Shown here: positions 22,370 through 31,150 of the stretch, in pieces
Layout: every line of letters begins with the position of its first letter
Numbering within the stretch: position 1 is the first letter of the stretch
From: Marinobacter sp. AC-23
GTDB taxonomy: Bacteria > Pseudomonadota > Gammaproteobacteria > Pseudomonadales > Oleiphilaceae
NCBI RefSeq assembly: GCF_001858325.1
Contig: NZ_MBPP01000009.1
Coordinates: forward strand, 45,238 to 109,237
Length of the DNA: 64,000 nt
Direction: 5' to 3'
Made by a program: the position numbers and the translations under genes
Notes under the pieces: generated by a model
The model's input: the letters and a program-made list of their open reading frames with translations, nothing else
The model's database searches: none
Told to the model about the DNA's origin: nothing

Positions 22370-23335
22370 ATGGTGCGAAAAATGTTCTCCCAGTCGCTTG
22401 CCACGTCAACGATTTTCCATGGTGCTCATCCTGAAGAGGTGTCGGCGTTCGTTAATCAGCATATCGGAGGACACAGCCTGGATCTGCTCTCTGGGGAGAA
22501 CCTTGCTGCAAGCCTAAGCTTTGGAGAGTTCGCAGGTTTGGGGCTCTCAAGAGTCAGTTATGGGAACCACGTCAGGGTCAAGTCCCCCGCACTGGATGAC
22601 ATATATCACTTTCAGGTGGTGACTCGGGGTGAGTGTCGCTGGCGGCAGAATGGGGACGTTATACGATTGCGTCGCGGGCAGGCACTGATGGTTAATCCGG
22701 ACGAGGTTATTGACCTAGAGTACACTCAGGAATGTGAAAAGGTGATTATCAAGGTGCCTGCATCGATAATGAAATCTATTTGTAGCACTGAGAGTTCTGT
22801 GCGTGAGCAGATGGTGCGTTTTGATCGCCTGCCAATAGATATGCGGCTTTGTCCATCCTTGATGAGTATCCTTGACGCCGTCTTTTCTGAGTTTGAAGAA
22901 TCTGGCGACTCGAATCCTGGGCCTATTACCTTGTCGTACAGGGAAATTGTTCTGAAAAAACTGCTCAAGGTTTTTCCTAACAATTTGAAAGCTTCGGATA
23001 ACGTTCAACCGGTTTCCCCCTCTATGGAGCGTATAATCCGTTATATAGAGGAACATGTGAAAGAAGATATTGAGCTTGAAACGCTCTCTCAAATTTCCAA
23101 CATGAGTATTCGCTCTATCTACAACGCTTTTTCAAGGATGTTCTCAACGACCCCCAAAAGTTATGTGAAACTTATTAAGCTTAGACGTTTGAGGAGTGAC
23201 TTGCTGCAAGGCAACTGCCGGAATATCACTGAAGCTGCACTGGATTACGGTTTTAGCCACCTTGGTCGTTTTTCCTCAGATTATCGCAAACGGTTTGGTG
23301 AGCTGCCATCTGAAACCATGCGACTGGCGGGTTGA
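22370..23335 (+). CDS. benR: XylS/BenR-like AraC family transcriptional activator
   Basis: 321 residues, the size of XylS (321) and BenR. The effector domain contains SRVSYGNHVRVKSPALDDIYHFQ (shown here as SRVSYGNHV then SPALDDIYHFQ). The C-terminal double helix-turn-helix ends ITEAALDYGFSHLGRFSSDYR and FGELPSETMR, matching XylS closely from memory. XylS-type proteins bind benzoates and activate from tandem TGCA-N6-GGNTA boxes; three such box pairs lie 2-8 kb downstream. No clear Shine-Dalgarno precedes the ATG; a second ATG five codons in is possible. The 3' end overlaps the convergent IclR gene by 83 bp. Confidence 0.8.
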   Translation: MVRKMFSQSLATSTIFHGAHPEEVSAFVNQHIGGHSLDLLSGENLAASLSFGEFAGLGLSRVSYGNHVRVKSPALDDIYHFQVVTRGECRWRQNGDVIRLRRGQALMVNPDEVIDLEYTQECEKVIIKVPASIMKSICSTESSVREQMVRFDRLPIDMRLCPSLMSILDAVFSEFEESGDSNPGPITLSYREIVLKKLLKVFPNNLKASDNVQPVSPSMERIIRYIEEHVKEDIELETLSQISNMSIRSIYNAFSRMFSTTPKSYVKLIKLRRLRSDLLQGNCRNITEAALDYGFSHLGRFSSDYRKRFGELPSETMRLAG

Positions 23336-24113
23336 CCACATATTTGACGTGTAATCTTTTCCACGCATTGGCGCACTTGATTAAACAATTCCGAGCCTCG
23401 TTGATATCAGTGTCCTGCTCAAGGCCAAGTAGTGTAATTACGGTAACTATGTTCCCGTTCAGGTCAAATACAGGCATGCTCAATACATTGATTTCGGGGA
23501 GGTAGTCGCTGAAAAAAGCGCAATAACCTTTCTCCCGAATTAACTCTAAATAACTCCCCAGTTTTTCTCTAGGTATGTCTTTTCTATTATGTTTTGGTAG
23601 TGTCGGTGATTGCCGATAATAGTGGTCAATCAGCTCCTTTCGGCGTTTTTTTGGCATACTTGCAAGGTAAATTCGACCAGATGCCGAATTAAGGGCCGAC
23701 AACTCAGCGCCAAGGCGCACATTGACTGCAATTGGTTGGCTGGAATCAAGCCACTTAATAACAAGTGGCCCGTTGCCATTCCAGACAGTAACTGAGACCG
23801 TCTTGTCAGTTTCCTCATTTAGTAGGTCGACAGCCGCATAGGACAGCTGAATTGGGTTAATACGGCGCAGCGCCGAGATACCAAGAGTTAAGCTGGAGTT
23901 CCCTAGAGTGTACTGGGTCTGGTTGACCTGGTTTATATAATCCTCGCGCAGAAGGCTCACAAGATACTTATGGGCACGGCTGGGAGACAGGTCCAGTGCG
24001 CCAGATAGTTCCTTTAACGTCGGTGGCTTTGCGGCGTTGGAAATATAATTAAGAATGCGAAGGCCGATCTCTAGGGAGCCGATTCCTTGTCGTCTGGGAC
24101 TCTCTTCTGCCAT
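23253..24113 (-). CDS. IclR family transcriptional regulator
   Basis: 286 residues: an N-terminal winged helix-turn-helix (PTLKELSGALDLSPSRAHKYLVSLL) and a C-terminal effector domain (ELSALNSASGRIYLASMP; YLPEINVLSMPVFD). IclR proteins control many aromatic pathways (PcaR, PcaU, PobR). It may act on the GTTCG-N5-CGAAC palindromes before catI or on the nearby porin, but it is not obviously orthologous to PcaR. The last 28 or so codons overlap the convergent benR-like gene. That tail is longer than usual for the family, so the true end is uncertain. Confidence 0.82.
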   Translation of the reverse strand: MAEESPRRQGIGSLEIGLRILNYISNAAKPPTLKELSGALDLSPSRAHKYLVSLLREDYINQVNQTQYTLGNSSLTLGISALRRINPIQLSYAAVDLLNEETDKTVSVTVWNGNGPLVIKWLDSSQPIAVNVRLGAELSALNSASGRIYLASMPKKRRKELIDHYYRQSPTLPKHNRKDIPREKLGSYLELIREKGYCAFFSDYLPEINVLSMPVFDLNGNIVTVITLLGLEQDTDINEARNCLIKCANAWKRLHVKYVVNPPVAWFQMAAHQTVCDNLRKNDQGG

Positions 24114-24226
24114 GGATATTGCCGTTATAGGGTAGAGAATTGACTCGATCGATGAATCATAACAGACGCCAGAAAGACGTTTAGCGCCTGTTATTTTATC
24201 GAAGTTTTTACTTCTGAGTGCTCGAT

Positions 24227-25231
24227 TTAGAACGAGTATTTTGCCATCAACTCGACTTGTTGTCCCCTTGGGATGAGAGGGCCAAACGCCAGGTTATACT
24301 TTCGCCATTCCAATCCAACTTCCAGGTCGCTCATAATATTATGGATCACGTTTACGCGTTGAGCCTCATAGTTGGTGCCGGCGTTATCATCAACTTCCAC
24401 CGCTGTGTATGCCAAATTGGCCCGCCACTCGGGGTTAATCACATAACGGAAACCGACATCAAAGCCTGTTTGGCTAACGGCTTCGCCGTTCTCAATATCG
24501 GGCGATGACAGGCTATTATTCACGCCCACACCAGTGAAAGCGCCAAGACCTTCTCCGTAATGAGCGTTTATGTTGATGCTGTGAGGTCCAATCATGAACT
24601 TGGAGCCGATGGCTCCGCCACCAACAAAGTCCCCATTCTCTATCTCGCGACCGGATGCAGTTAGGATGACACGGTGGCCGCCGTTGAGATTCAGCGTGTA
24701 GTTGATCGCCAGGTCCGGGGTGTCGGCATCATTATTGACTGGATCCTGTGCGGTGAAACGAAAGCCCGCTACCTCGTGACTAATCAGGTTGGTGCGAAAA
24801 TTAAAACCGCCCAAAGTTCCTCGGGGGCCACCAAGAAAATCCAGATAGTCGTGATAGGCAACCGCCCAGAATTGGCCAGTCCACGTTTGACCTACAGTGG
24901 TCTGATCAACCTTGATGAACGCATGACGTAACCGAAGGTCGTTGTTTTCACCGGGGAAAGTGCCGCCGTAAAAATCGCCTTCAACAAAACCGACGATGGT
25001 GTGTCCTTGCTTTTTTGTGACGGTTTTAAGGTTAACTCGGCTTTGGTTTGATCGGCCAAAAATACGGGAGTCCCCGTCGTCTACTTTTTCGTAGATACCC
25101 TCGGCTTTGAAATAGCCGCCAATGCTGAATGCTGTGTCGTTGAATTCGCCGAGATCAATGGCATTTGCTGCGGGGGTAGTGCCGAGGGCGCATGAAATTG
25201 CCAGCGCTAACAGTGGGTTACGATAGTTCAT
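24227..25231 (-). CDS. DcaP-like outer-membrane porin
   Basis: 334 residues from ATG 25231, after AAGGAG. There is an N-terminal signal peptide (cleavage near ANAIDLG), then about 300 residues of alternating polar/apolar strands ending in phenylalanine (KYSF), typical of outer-membrane barrels. The GYFKAEGIYEK start and GQTWTGQFWAV segment fit the DcaP family of trimeric porins that pass anionic organics such as dicarboxylates. Tandem XylS/BenR-type boxes lie 57 bp upstream, so it is probably the outer-membrane entry route for an aromatic acid. Confidence 0.82.
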   Translation of the reverse strand: MNYRNPLLALAISCALGTTPAANAIDLGEFNDTAFSIGGYFKAEGIYEKVDDGDSRIFGRSNQSRVNLKTVTKKQGHTIVGFVEGDFYGGTFPGENNDLRLRHAFIKVDQTTVGQTWTGQFWAVAYHDYLDFLGGPRGTLGGFNFRTNLISHEVAGFRFTAQDPVNNDADTPDLAINYTLNLNGGHRVILTASGREIENGDFVGGGAIGSKFMIGPHSININAHYGEGLGAFTGVGVNNSLSSPDIENGEAVSQTGFDVGFRYVINPEWRANLAYTAVEVDDNAGTNYEAQRVNVIHNIMSDLEVGLEWRKYNLAFGPLIPRGQQVELMAKYSF

Positions 25232-25287
25232 TTGCTTTCTCCTTTTTATTTGGCACATGAACTATCGGTTATCCGGGCCCGATCAAA

Positions 25288-25323
25288 TATCCGGTTAATG
25301 AACATTCCTATCCGTTTTCTGTA
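25288..25323 (-). promoter_or_regulatory. Tandem XylS/BenR-type boxes upstream of the porin gene
   Basis: Read on the minus strand, the distal box is TACA-GAAAAC-GGATA (25309-25323) and the proximal box TTCA-TTAACC-GGATA (25288-25302). They are 21 bp apart start to start, the spacing of the two XylS repeats at the Pm promoter (consensus TGCA-N6-GGNTA). Each has one mismatch in the TGCA half. The proximal box is 57 bp from the porin ATG, between livF and the porin. Confidence 0.6.
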
Positions 25324-25326
25324 CGT

Positions 25327-26040
25327 TTAGACACTGAGCGCTGTTTCGACGTTCTCCAAGTTCTGGGTCAGTTCTTCAGAGCTGCCATCAAAGTGAATTT
25401 TGCCTTTTACAACAACCACGTGTCGGTCACATAGTTTTTTCAGGGCCTTGATGTTTTTATCCACCACAAGCGTGGAAATGCCGGACTCCCGGATGGTCGC
25501 AATGACATTCCAGATGTCTTCCCGGATCAGTGGGGCCAGGCCTTCTGTGGCTTCATCGAGCATCATAAGCCGCGGGTTGGTAACGAGTGCCCGACCGATA
25601 GCCAGCATTTGCTGCTCTCCTCCCGAAAGTTCCGTGCCCAGGTTCGACAACCGCTCCTGAAGGCGGGGAAAGGTTGCCATGACCCGGTCGAAATCCCAGT
25701 CGGATTTGCCATTTCTGTCCGGGCGGGCGGCCATCTGCAGGTGTTCCTTCACGGTCAGGTTGTGAAACATGCCCCGGCCTTCCGGGACATACGCGATATC
25801 GCGGCGCATTCGCTTCCAGGTTGGTAGCTTGCTGATGTCCTCACCGTCGAAATAAATATGGCCACTGCGTGGTAACACGATGCCCAGGATCGATTTCAGC
25901 GTGGTGGTTTTTCCCATGCCGTTGCGGCCCATCAGGCTCATGGACTGACCCTTTTCAAGCCGGAATGACAAGTCGTGGAGGATATGGCTGCGGCCATAAA
26001 GGGTATTGAGGTTTTTTACTTCCAGAAGTGTAGTGTTCAT
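25327..26040 (-). CDS. livF: Branched-chain amino acid-type ABC transporter ATPase LivF
   Basis: 237 residues with Walker A GRNGMGKTTT, signature LSGGEQQM and Walker B LMMLDEATEG. The TEG after Walker B is typical of LivF. Last gene of the five-gene minus-strand operon; its ATG overlaps the livG stop (ATGA). Liv-type systems import amino acids, urea or aromatic acids. Between catabolic genes for benzoate, an aromatic or related acid is the likelier cargo here. Confidence 0.9.
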   Translation of the reverse strand: MNTTLLEVKNLNTLYGRSHILHDLSFRLEKGQSMSLMGRNGMGKTTTLKSILGIVLPRSGHIYFDGEDISKLPTWKRMRRDIAYVPEGRGMFHNLTVKEHLQMAARPDRNGKSDWDFDRVMATFPRLQERLSNLGTELSGGEQQMLAIGRALVTNPRLMMLDEATEGLAPLIREDIWNVIATIRESGISTLVVDKNIKALKKLCDRHVVVVKGKIHFDGSSEELTQNLENVETALSV

Positions 26041-26804
26041 GCGGCTTCCTCCTCGTCGTCCTTACCCAGGTAGGCTTCTTTCACTCGAGGATCATTGCGC
26101 ACCTCATCCACGGTGCCGGTAATCAGATGGGTGCCGTTATCAAGCACGGTCAGCTGGTCTGAGAGTTCGAAAATGGCATCCATATCGTGCTCTACCAACA
26201 CAATGCTGTAAGTTTGCTTGAGTTCGTTCAGTAGCTCGATAATGCGCAGGGATTCCTCGTGACCCATGCCTGCCATGGGTTCGTCCAGCAGCAGGATGCA
26301 GGGATCGGTTGCAAGCACCATGGCCAGTTCCAGCTGTCGCTGTTCACCGTAGGATATTTCCGCCGCGATAGTGCTAATCCGGTCGGCCAAACCAACCTGG
26401 TGAAGCGCTTTTTCCGCAGCTTCCCTGACCAGCTTGTTGGCATGGCGTGATGCAAACAGATTGAAGCTGCCCGCAAAGCGGCGTTGGGCTGCCACTGCGC
26501 AGTTTTCCAAGCAACTGACATCGGCATAGATATTGGTTTTCTGGAAACTGCGGCCGATGCCACGGCGCACAAATTTCCAGGGCTTCATGCCCTCTATCTG
26601 TTCGCCCTTGTGGAGAATGCAACCACTGGTGGGCTTCAGCGTGCCGCATAGCATGTTAAGCAAGGTGCTTTTGCCAGCCCCGTTAGGGCCTACCACTCCG
26701 TGCAGTTGTTTATCATGGAACTGCAGCGAAATATCGTTGAGTGCCTTGATGCCACCCCAGTGTTTACTGAGGGATTCGGTTTCCAGAATGATGTTGTTGG
26801 CCAT
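26037..26804 (-). CDS. livG: Branched-chain amino acid-type ABC transporter ATPase LivG
   Basis: 255 residues with Walker A GPNGAGKST, a signature variant ISYGEQRQLE (normal for LivG) and Walker B ILLLDEPMAGM. The conserved FVRRGIGRSFQKTNIY is also typical. It forms the nucleotide-binding heterodimer with LivF. Two bases separate it from livM. Confidence 0.9.
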   Translation of the reverse strand: MANNIILETESLSKHWGGIKALNDISLQFHDKQLHGVVGPNGAGKSTLLNMLCGTLKPTSGCILHKGEQIEGMKPWKFVRRGIGRSFQKTNIYADVSCLENCAVAAQRRFAGSFNLFASRHANKLVREAAEKALHQVGLADRISTIAAEISYGEQRQLELAMVLATDPCILLLDEPMAGMGHEESLRIIELLNELKQTYSIVLVEHDMDAIFELSDQLTVLDNGTHLITGTVDEVRNDPRVKEAYLGKDDEEEAA

Positions 26805-26806
26805 GA

Positions 26807-27763
26807 TTATTTCTCCAGCAGTTTTTCAAGATAACCGGCTAGGCCTTTGCGCAGCAGCAAGACCATCAAGATGATGGCGCCGCCCATGAACAGCTTCCAG
26901 TCTTGGCTCACGTGCTCGAAAAAATACTGCAGACCCTCGTACGTGATAGTGCCGAGAATGGCGCCGTAGATCGTTCCCATGCCCCCGAGAATGGACATTA
27001 CCAGCGCGGTACCAGACATCTCCCAAGTCATGAATTGCGGATTCACGTAACCGTATTGCAAGGCAAACAACAAGCCAGCATAGGCCGCCAGGGTACTGCC
27101 GATGACGTAACTGATCAGGCGGAAGGCGAAGATGTTGTAGCCCAGCGCCTCAGTACGTTCCGGATTCAGGCGGCTGGCTTCGATAATCCGGCCAAAACGC
27201 GAACGTAAGACGATCTTTATCGTCAGCAGGGTAATGAGCACGCCCAGCAATGCCAGGTAATAGAAGTGCGTCGGGTTATCGAGATTCAGGAAGCTGAGGC
27301 CAAAAATACTGGTCTCCGGCTTCATGAAAATAAACAGGCCGTCCCCACCGCCGAATTCCAGCGAGTCGAAGAAGAAGTAATAGCCCATTTGCGATATGGC
27401 CAGAGTGATCATAATGAAGTAGATGCCAGATGTGCGAAGCACCACGGCGCCAATAACCAGTGCGATCAGGGCGCTGATCCCCATTACGTAGAAAGCATAA
27501 ACCCAGAAGTTGACCGCTTCATACTCGGGGGTAAGGATGACGAACAGGTACCCCCCCAGACCGTAGAAGAGGGCATGTCCCAAGGTTACCAGACCAACAC
27601 GCCCGACCAGAAAATCAAGCGACATCACGAAGACGGCCAGGATCAGGATGGTGGTAACTTTTCCCACGAAGAACGAGTTGTCCTCCAGGAACAGAGGAAT
27701 ACAAAGGGCAATCAGGAAAAAGATCGCCAGGAAAATGCGTTCAGTGCGCTTTTCAAAAATCAT
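26807..27763 (-). CDS. livM: Branched-chain amino acid-type ABC transporter permease LivM
   Basis: 318 residues with eight to ten membrane helices. The conserved cytoplasmic coupling region reads SRFGRIIEASRLNPERTEALGYN, here SRFGRIIEASR then NPERTEALGYN. GMGTIYGAILG near the C-terminus is typical of LivM. It follows livH by 12 bp and forms the translocation channel with it. Confidence 0.9.
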   Translation of the reverse strand: MIFEKRTERIFLAIFFLIALCIPLFLEDNSFFVGKVTTILILAVFVMSLDFLVGRVGLVTLGHALFYGLGGYLFVILTPEYEAVNFWVYAFYVMGISALIALVIGAVVLRTSGIYFIMITLAISQMGYYFFFDSLEFGGGDGLFIFMKPETSIFGLSFLNLDNPTHFYYLALLGVLITLLTIKIVLRSRFGRIIEASRLNPERTEALGYNIFAFRLISYVIGSTLAAYAGLLFALQYGYVNPQFMTWEMSGTALVMSILGGMGTIYGAILGTITYEGLQYFFEHVSQDWKLFMGGAIILMVLLLRKGLAGYLEKLLEK

Positions 27764-27775
27764 GTTCGGCTCCGC

Positions 27776-28638
27776 TTACTTTGCGAACAGGCCCTGGGGT
27801 TTCACCAGCAGCACCAGGATCATAAAGATGTAGATAATCATGTTGGACATGGTCGGTATCAGGACCGCCGCAAAGGTGCTGATAATCCCGACAAGCAGAG
27901 CACCCACGAAGGCGCCCTTGATGGAGCCCATGCCGCCGATGACCACCACCACGAAACAGGTAATCAGTACGCTTTCTCCCATACCCGGAACAATGGAACT
28001 CATGGGCGCGGCAATAATGCCTGATATGGCAGCCAGCATGACGCCGATGGCGAACACAATGGTGTAGAGCTTTTGATATTAACGCCCAGAGCTTCAACCA
28101 TTTCCCTATTGGATTCACCGGCACGAATCAGCATGCCCAGACGCGTTTTGCTCACCAAAAAATACAACGCAGCAGCAATGGCGATGCAGATTACAGCCGC
28201 GAAGATGCGGTAAATCGGATAGCTGGAGTTGTCGGTAAAGGGTACTGAGCCGCTAAGCGCATGTGGAACGGCCACGCCGTAGGGGTCGTTGCCCCAAAGG
28301 ATGCTTTGCAGAGAATTGAATACAAATATCATGCCTATGGTCAGCAGCACCTGGTCAAGGTGATTGCGGTTATAGAGCCGCTGTATCAGCATTCGCTCTA
28401 TGAGTATGCCCAGCCCCAGAGCGATCACGGCTGAGAGAATGGCGGCCACAGTAAAGCTGCCGGTCAGTGCAACGAAGTACCACACCAGATACGCGCCCAC
28501 CATATACATGGAACCGTGGGCGAGGTTGAGAATGCCCATAACGCCGAACACCAGGGTTAGCCCGGAGGCGATCAGAAACAAAAGCAACCCGTACTGGACG
28601 CCATTGACGAGTTGCACAAAGAAAAGTTCGGTAGACAT
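27776..28638 (-). CDS. livH: Branched-chain amino acid-type ABC transporter permease LivH (frameshifted)
   Basis: About 287 residues after repair. The first part (from MSTELFFVQLVNG) runs to EALGVNIK. One missing A in the run at 28071-28074 breaks the frame; adding it gives IKKLYTIVFAIGVMLAAISG, with the remaining helices and the KPQGLF end in the second frame. LivH features include NLAHGSMYMVGAY and GGMGSIKGAF. The start at 28638 is preferred over a TTG at 28650, though its Shine-Dalgarno is weak. Intact function in the living organism is likely if the missing base is a sequence error. Confidence 0.87.
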
Positions 28639-28698
28639 AACGGAACCCAACGGTTTTACGGAAAATTCAGTTCAGGTGCGGGTAGGGAGCTTCGAATA

Positions 28699-28722
28699 AG
28701 CCCCCGGCGAGTGCCGGAGGCT
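28699..28722. other. Intercistronic hairpin between binding-protein gene and livH
   Basis: A GC-rich stem (AGCC, CCGGC and GCCGG, GGCT with one mismatched pair) and a GAGT loop lies 15 bp after the binding-protein stop and 61 bp before livH. Such hairpins often protect the 5' cistron from decay or cause partial termination, giving more binding protein than permease. Confidence 0.5.
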
Positions 28723-28736
28723 AGCGGAACCCGCGC

Positions 28737-29911
28737 TCAGAGCTTGCAGCCGCGGGCGGGATCTTCCAGCGCTTCTGCAGCTACGCTCTGCACCACGTTC
28801 ACGCCATCCTTCACTTCCCGCAGATAGATATTCTGGATCGGGTTATGAGCCTTGGAGAAGGTGAACTTTCCCCTTGGGCTGTCGATGGTCAATTTCTCCA
28901 TGATGGCGATTGCGGCCTGTTTGTCCGAGATGTCGCCGTTGAGCTGGTCCAGGGTGCTGGCAATAGCTTGTCCGGCGTCATACCCCTGAACTGCGTAGAT
29001 GTCGGGGTAGTGACCGTATTCGGTATTAAAGGCTTCGCGGAATTCCCGGTTTTTGGGAACATCAAGCTCTTCGGCGTAGTGCAGGCCAGTAATCACGCCC
29101 TCCGCGGCTTCGCCCTGAGCTTGCAGGGTGCCCTCGGTAAGAAAACCGGAGCCCAGCAACGGGATCTTGCCGCGCAGGCCCATGGCGTCGTAATCCTTCA
29201 CGAATTTGATGGCGCCGCCACCGGCGAAGAAGGTGAACACGGCGTCCGGGTTTTTGTCGGCGATGGCACTGACGTGAGACTGGAAATTGGTAGACGGGAA
29301 GGGCAGTAGTACTTCCTCGATAATCTCACCGCCGCCCGCGGTAAACGATTCTTTGAATGCATCCAGGCTCTCGCGACCCATGCCGTAGTTCCAGCTGATG
29401 GCATAAACCTTTTTATAGCCTTTCTCCAGCGCCACCTTGCCCATGGGGTAAGACGGCTGCCAAGACGAAAACGACGTGCGAAATACGTTGGGGGAGCACA
29501 GTGGCCCGGTTGCGGCGGCGGAACCCGCGTTCGGATGATCATGATGGTGTCCTTGCCTCGCAGCATCTTGATCATGCCCATGGCAACGCCAGAATGGACC
29601 GGACCAATTACGAAATCCGCTTTGTGCTGATTGAGCATCGAGGACGCCAGTTCCGGCGCGCGGGACGGTTTGGCTTCGGTATCCAGCTCAATGAACTCCA
29701 CCGGAGATCCATGCAGCTCTGATGCGTGTTCCTTCAATGCCAGCTTAAGGCCATCCCGACCCGCTTCGCCAAGTTGCGCGTAAATGCCACTAAAAGGCAG
29801 CATGAGACCGATTTTTACTGGATCGCCCGTGGCCGCCAGGGCGGCAGAAGAGAGTCCGGCGGTAAATGTGGTTGCCAGTACTGCACTGGCAAGGAATGTG
29901 ATCCTGCTCAT
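28737..29911 (-). CDS. Liv-type ABC transporter substrate-binding protein (frameshifted)
   Basis: About 391 residues after repair. An N-terminal signal peptide (cleavage near AALAATGD) precedes a type I periplasmic binding fold (VKIGLMLPFSGIYAQLGEAGRDG). The frame breaks after TIMII; restoring one base in the GG pair at 29533-29534 gives IIPNAGSAAATGPLCSP and continues into YPMGKVALEKGYKKVYAISWNYGMGRE. First gene of the Liv operon. Tandem XylS/BenR-type boxes lie 62 bp upstream. The ligand is unknown; location and control suggest benzoate or a related acid rather than an amino acid. Confidence 0.86.
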
Positions 29912-29972
29912 TTCAACACCTCAGATTGTTGTTGTAAGTTCTGCTATTAGAGGCGTGAAGTCGCTATATAAA

Positions 29973-30008
29973 TATCCGTTTTCTGCACGGGGGTGTCCGG
30001 TGATTGCA
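29973..30008 (-). promoter_or_regulatory. Tandem XylS/BenR-type boxes upstream of the Liv-type ABC operon
   Basis: On the minus strand the proximal box is TGCA-GAAAAC-GGATA (29973-29987), an exact match to the XylS consensus TGCA-N6-GGNTA. The distal box is TGCA-ATCACC-GGACA (29994-30008), one mismatch. They are 21 bp apart. The GAAAAC-GGATA part is shared with the porin promoter (16 of 17 bases identical around it). A TAATAG hexamer about 23 bases downstream may be the -10. Confidence 0.7.
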
Positions 30009-30074
30009 GCGCTGGTGGCTAAGCGTTGCAATTCAGTCGTTTGCCCGACAAAAAAAGGCTAGGGAATCTCGGTG

Positions 30075-30986
30075 TTATGCGCTGAGATCCGTGTAAAGTT
30101 GATGGGTGAGGTTGCGCTGAACCTGCAGCCGGTCGGTAATGCCCTGTACCACCTCCATGCGTGCCACCGCACCGGCCTGAATATCCTTCATGGCTTGCAA
30201 GGCTTCGCCCGACTGGCCCAGACACTGGCTGCAGGACTCCCGGATTTGGTCCATGCCATTACCGGCCTCGACCGAGGTTGTATTGAGGCTGTTGGCGATG
30301 GCGCGAATGCCCTCGCTGGATTCGTTGGCACGCACCGCCAGATTGCGCACTTCATCGGCGACCACGGCAAAACCACGACCGTGTTCCCCTGCCCGGGCGG
30401 CCTCAATAGAGGCATTCAAAGCCAACAGGTTGGTCTGTTTGGCAATGTCCTGAATTTTACCCACGATGCTGCCAATCTCTTTAGACTGCATGCCAAGCTG
30501 GGTAAAGACGTCATCAATGCGACTCATGAAGTTCACCAGTTCCCGTATAGACGCCTCGGATTCGGAAATGCAGTTCGCGCTTTGGGCTACTTTGGCCCCG
30601 GACGCTTTGGCGAGTTTGCCGGCCTCGTCCATCTCGGCAAGTATGACATTCACGTTGCTGTGCAGATCATCCAGGTGACTAATCAGCATGGGATCTGGTG
30701 ATTCCGGAGCCGGGGGCGGAGCTTGTATCTCCGGCTCTTGCACAGGTTCGGGTGTCGGTGCTTGTTCCCGGACCGTGACCGTCACTGGCTTTAATCTGGC
30801 GCAGAGTATCAGCGCGGTGGTGGCCAAACCGAGGGTCAGGGCTGCGAGAGCGACCTGGATCGAAGCGTCAGCCATAATCAGCAGTGCGGCTGAGCTGGCA
30901 ATTGCCGGAACCAGTGTTCCGTAGACCAGGGCCTTGGAAGGTCCGGGGTGAGAGGTTTCTTGTTCGAGGGGGACGGTATTGATCAT
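30075..30986 (-). CDS. Methyl-accepting chemotaxis-type protein lacking a periplasmic domain
   Basis: 303 residues from ATG 30986; an upstream Met at 31106 would include the putative regulatory boxes. Two adjacent membrane helices (about residues 20-62) are joined by only a few residues, so there is no periplasmic ligand domain. A Pro/Glu-rich linker leads into a signalling hairpin with the conserved tip [37 protein letters not shown], seen as [18 protein letters not shown] then [12 protein letters not shown]. There is no HAMP domain and no C-terminal CheR pentapeptide. It lies between pcaD and the Liv-type operon, with tandem XylS/BenR-type boxes upstream. It may sense uptake or metabolism of aromatics rather than an external ligand. 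Confidence 0.82.
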   Translation of the reverse strand: MINTVPLEQETSHPGPSKALVYGTLVPAIASSAALLIMADASIQVALAALTLGLATTALILCARLKPVTVTVREQAPTPEPVQEPEIQAPPPAPESPDPMLISHLDDLHSNVNVILAEMDEAGKLAKASGAKVAQSANCISESEASIRELVNFMSRIDDVFTQLGMQSKEIGSIVGKIQDIAKQTNLLALNASIEAARAGEHGRGFAVVADEVRNLAVRANESSEGIRAIANSLNTTSVEAGNGMDQIRESCSQCLGQSGEALQAMKDIQAGAVARMEVVQGITDRLQVQRNLTHQLYTDLSA

Positions 30987-31052
30987 GGTTCTGTTTCCAC
31001 TGGGCAAGAGTTCGCATCGTGGATAAACGCTAAGGCTTTTTGTGCGGCGAGC

Positions 31053-31088
31053 TATCCGCGCAGTGCAGAGCTTTGTCCGTATTCTGAA
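31053..31088 (-). promoter_or_regulatory. Tandem XylS/BenR-type boxes upstream of the chemoreceptor gene
   Basis: On the minus strand the proximal box is TGCA-CTGCGC-GGATA (31053-31067), an exact consensus match. The distal box TTCA-GAATAC-GGACA (31074-31088) has two mismatches. The pair is again 21 bp apart, 67 bp from the chemoreceptor ATG and just beyond the pcaD terminator. Confidence 0.65.
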
Positions 31089-31107
31089 AAGCGAGGCTGC
31101 AAACACG

Positions 31108-31138
31108 AAACCAGGCCCCTGACGACAAGGCCTGGCTT
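31108..31138 (-). terminator. Putative terminator of the catIJ-pcaF-pcaD operon
   Basis: A perfect 7 bp stem (CCAGGCC at 31111-31117, GGCCTGG at 31129-31135) is followed on the minus strand by TTT and a further T-rich run. It lies just after the pcaD stop and before the regulatory boxes of the chemoreceptor gene. Confidence 0.6.
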
Positions 31139-31150
31139 CAGGGCTGGCGT

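Noticed and set aside
25327..29911. Branched-chain amino acid importer as the definite function of the Liv-type operon
   Set aside because: The fold is shared with importers of urea, amides and aromatic acids. The location among catabolic genes and the XylS-type boxes argue against a plain amino acid role, so I left the substrate open.
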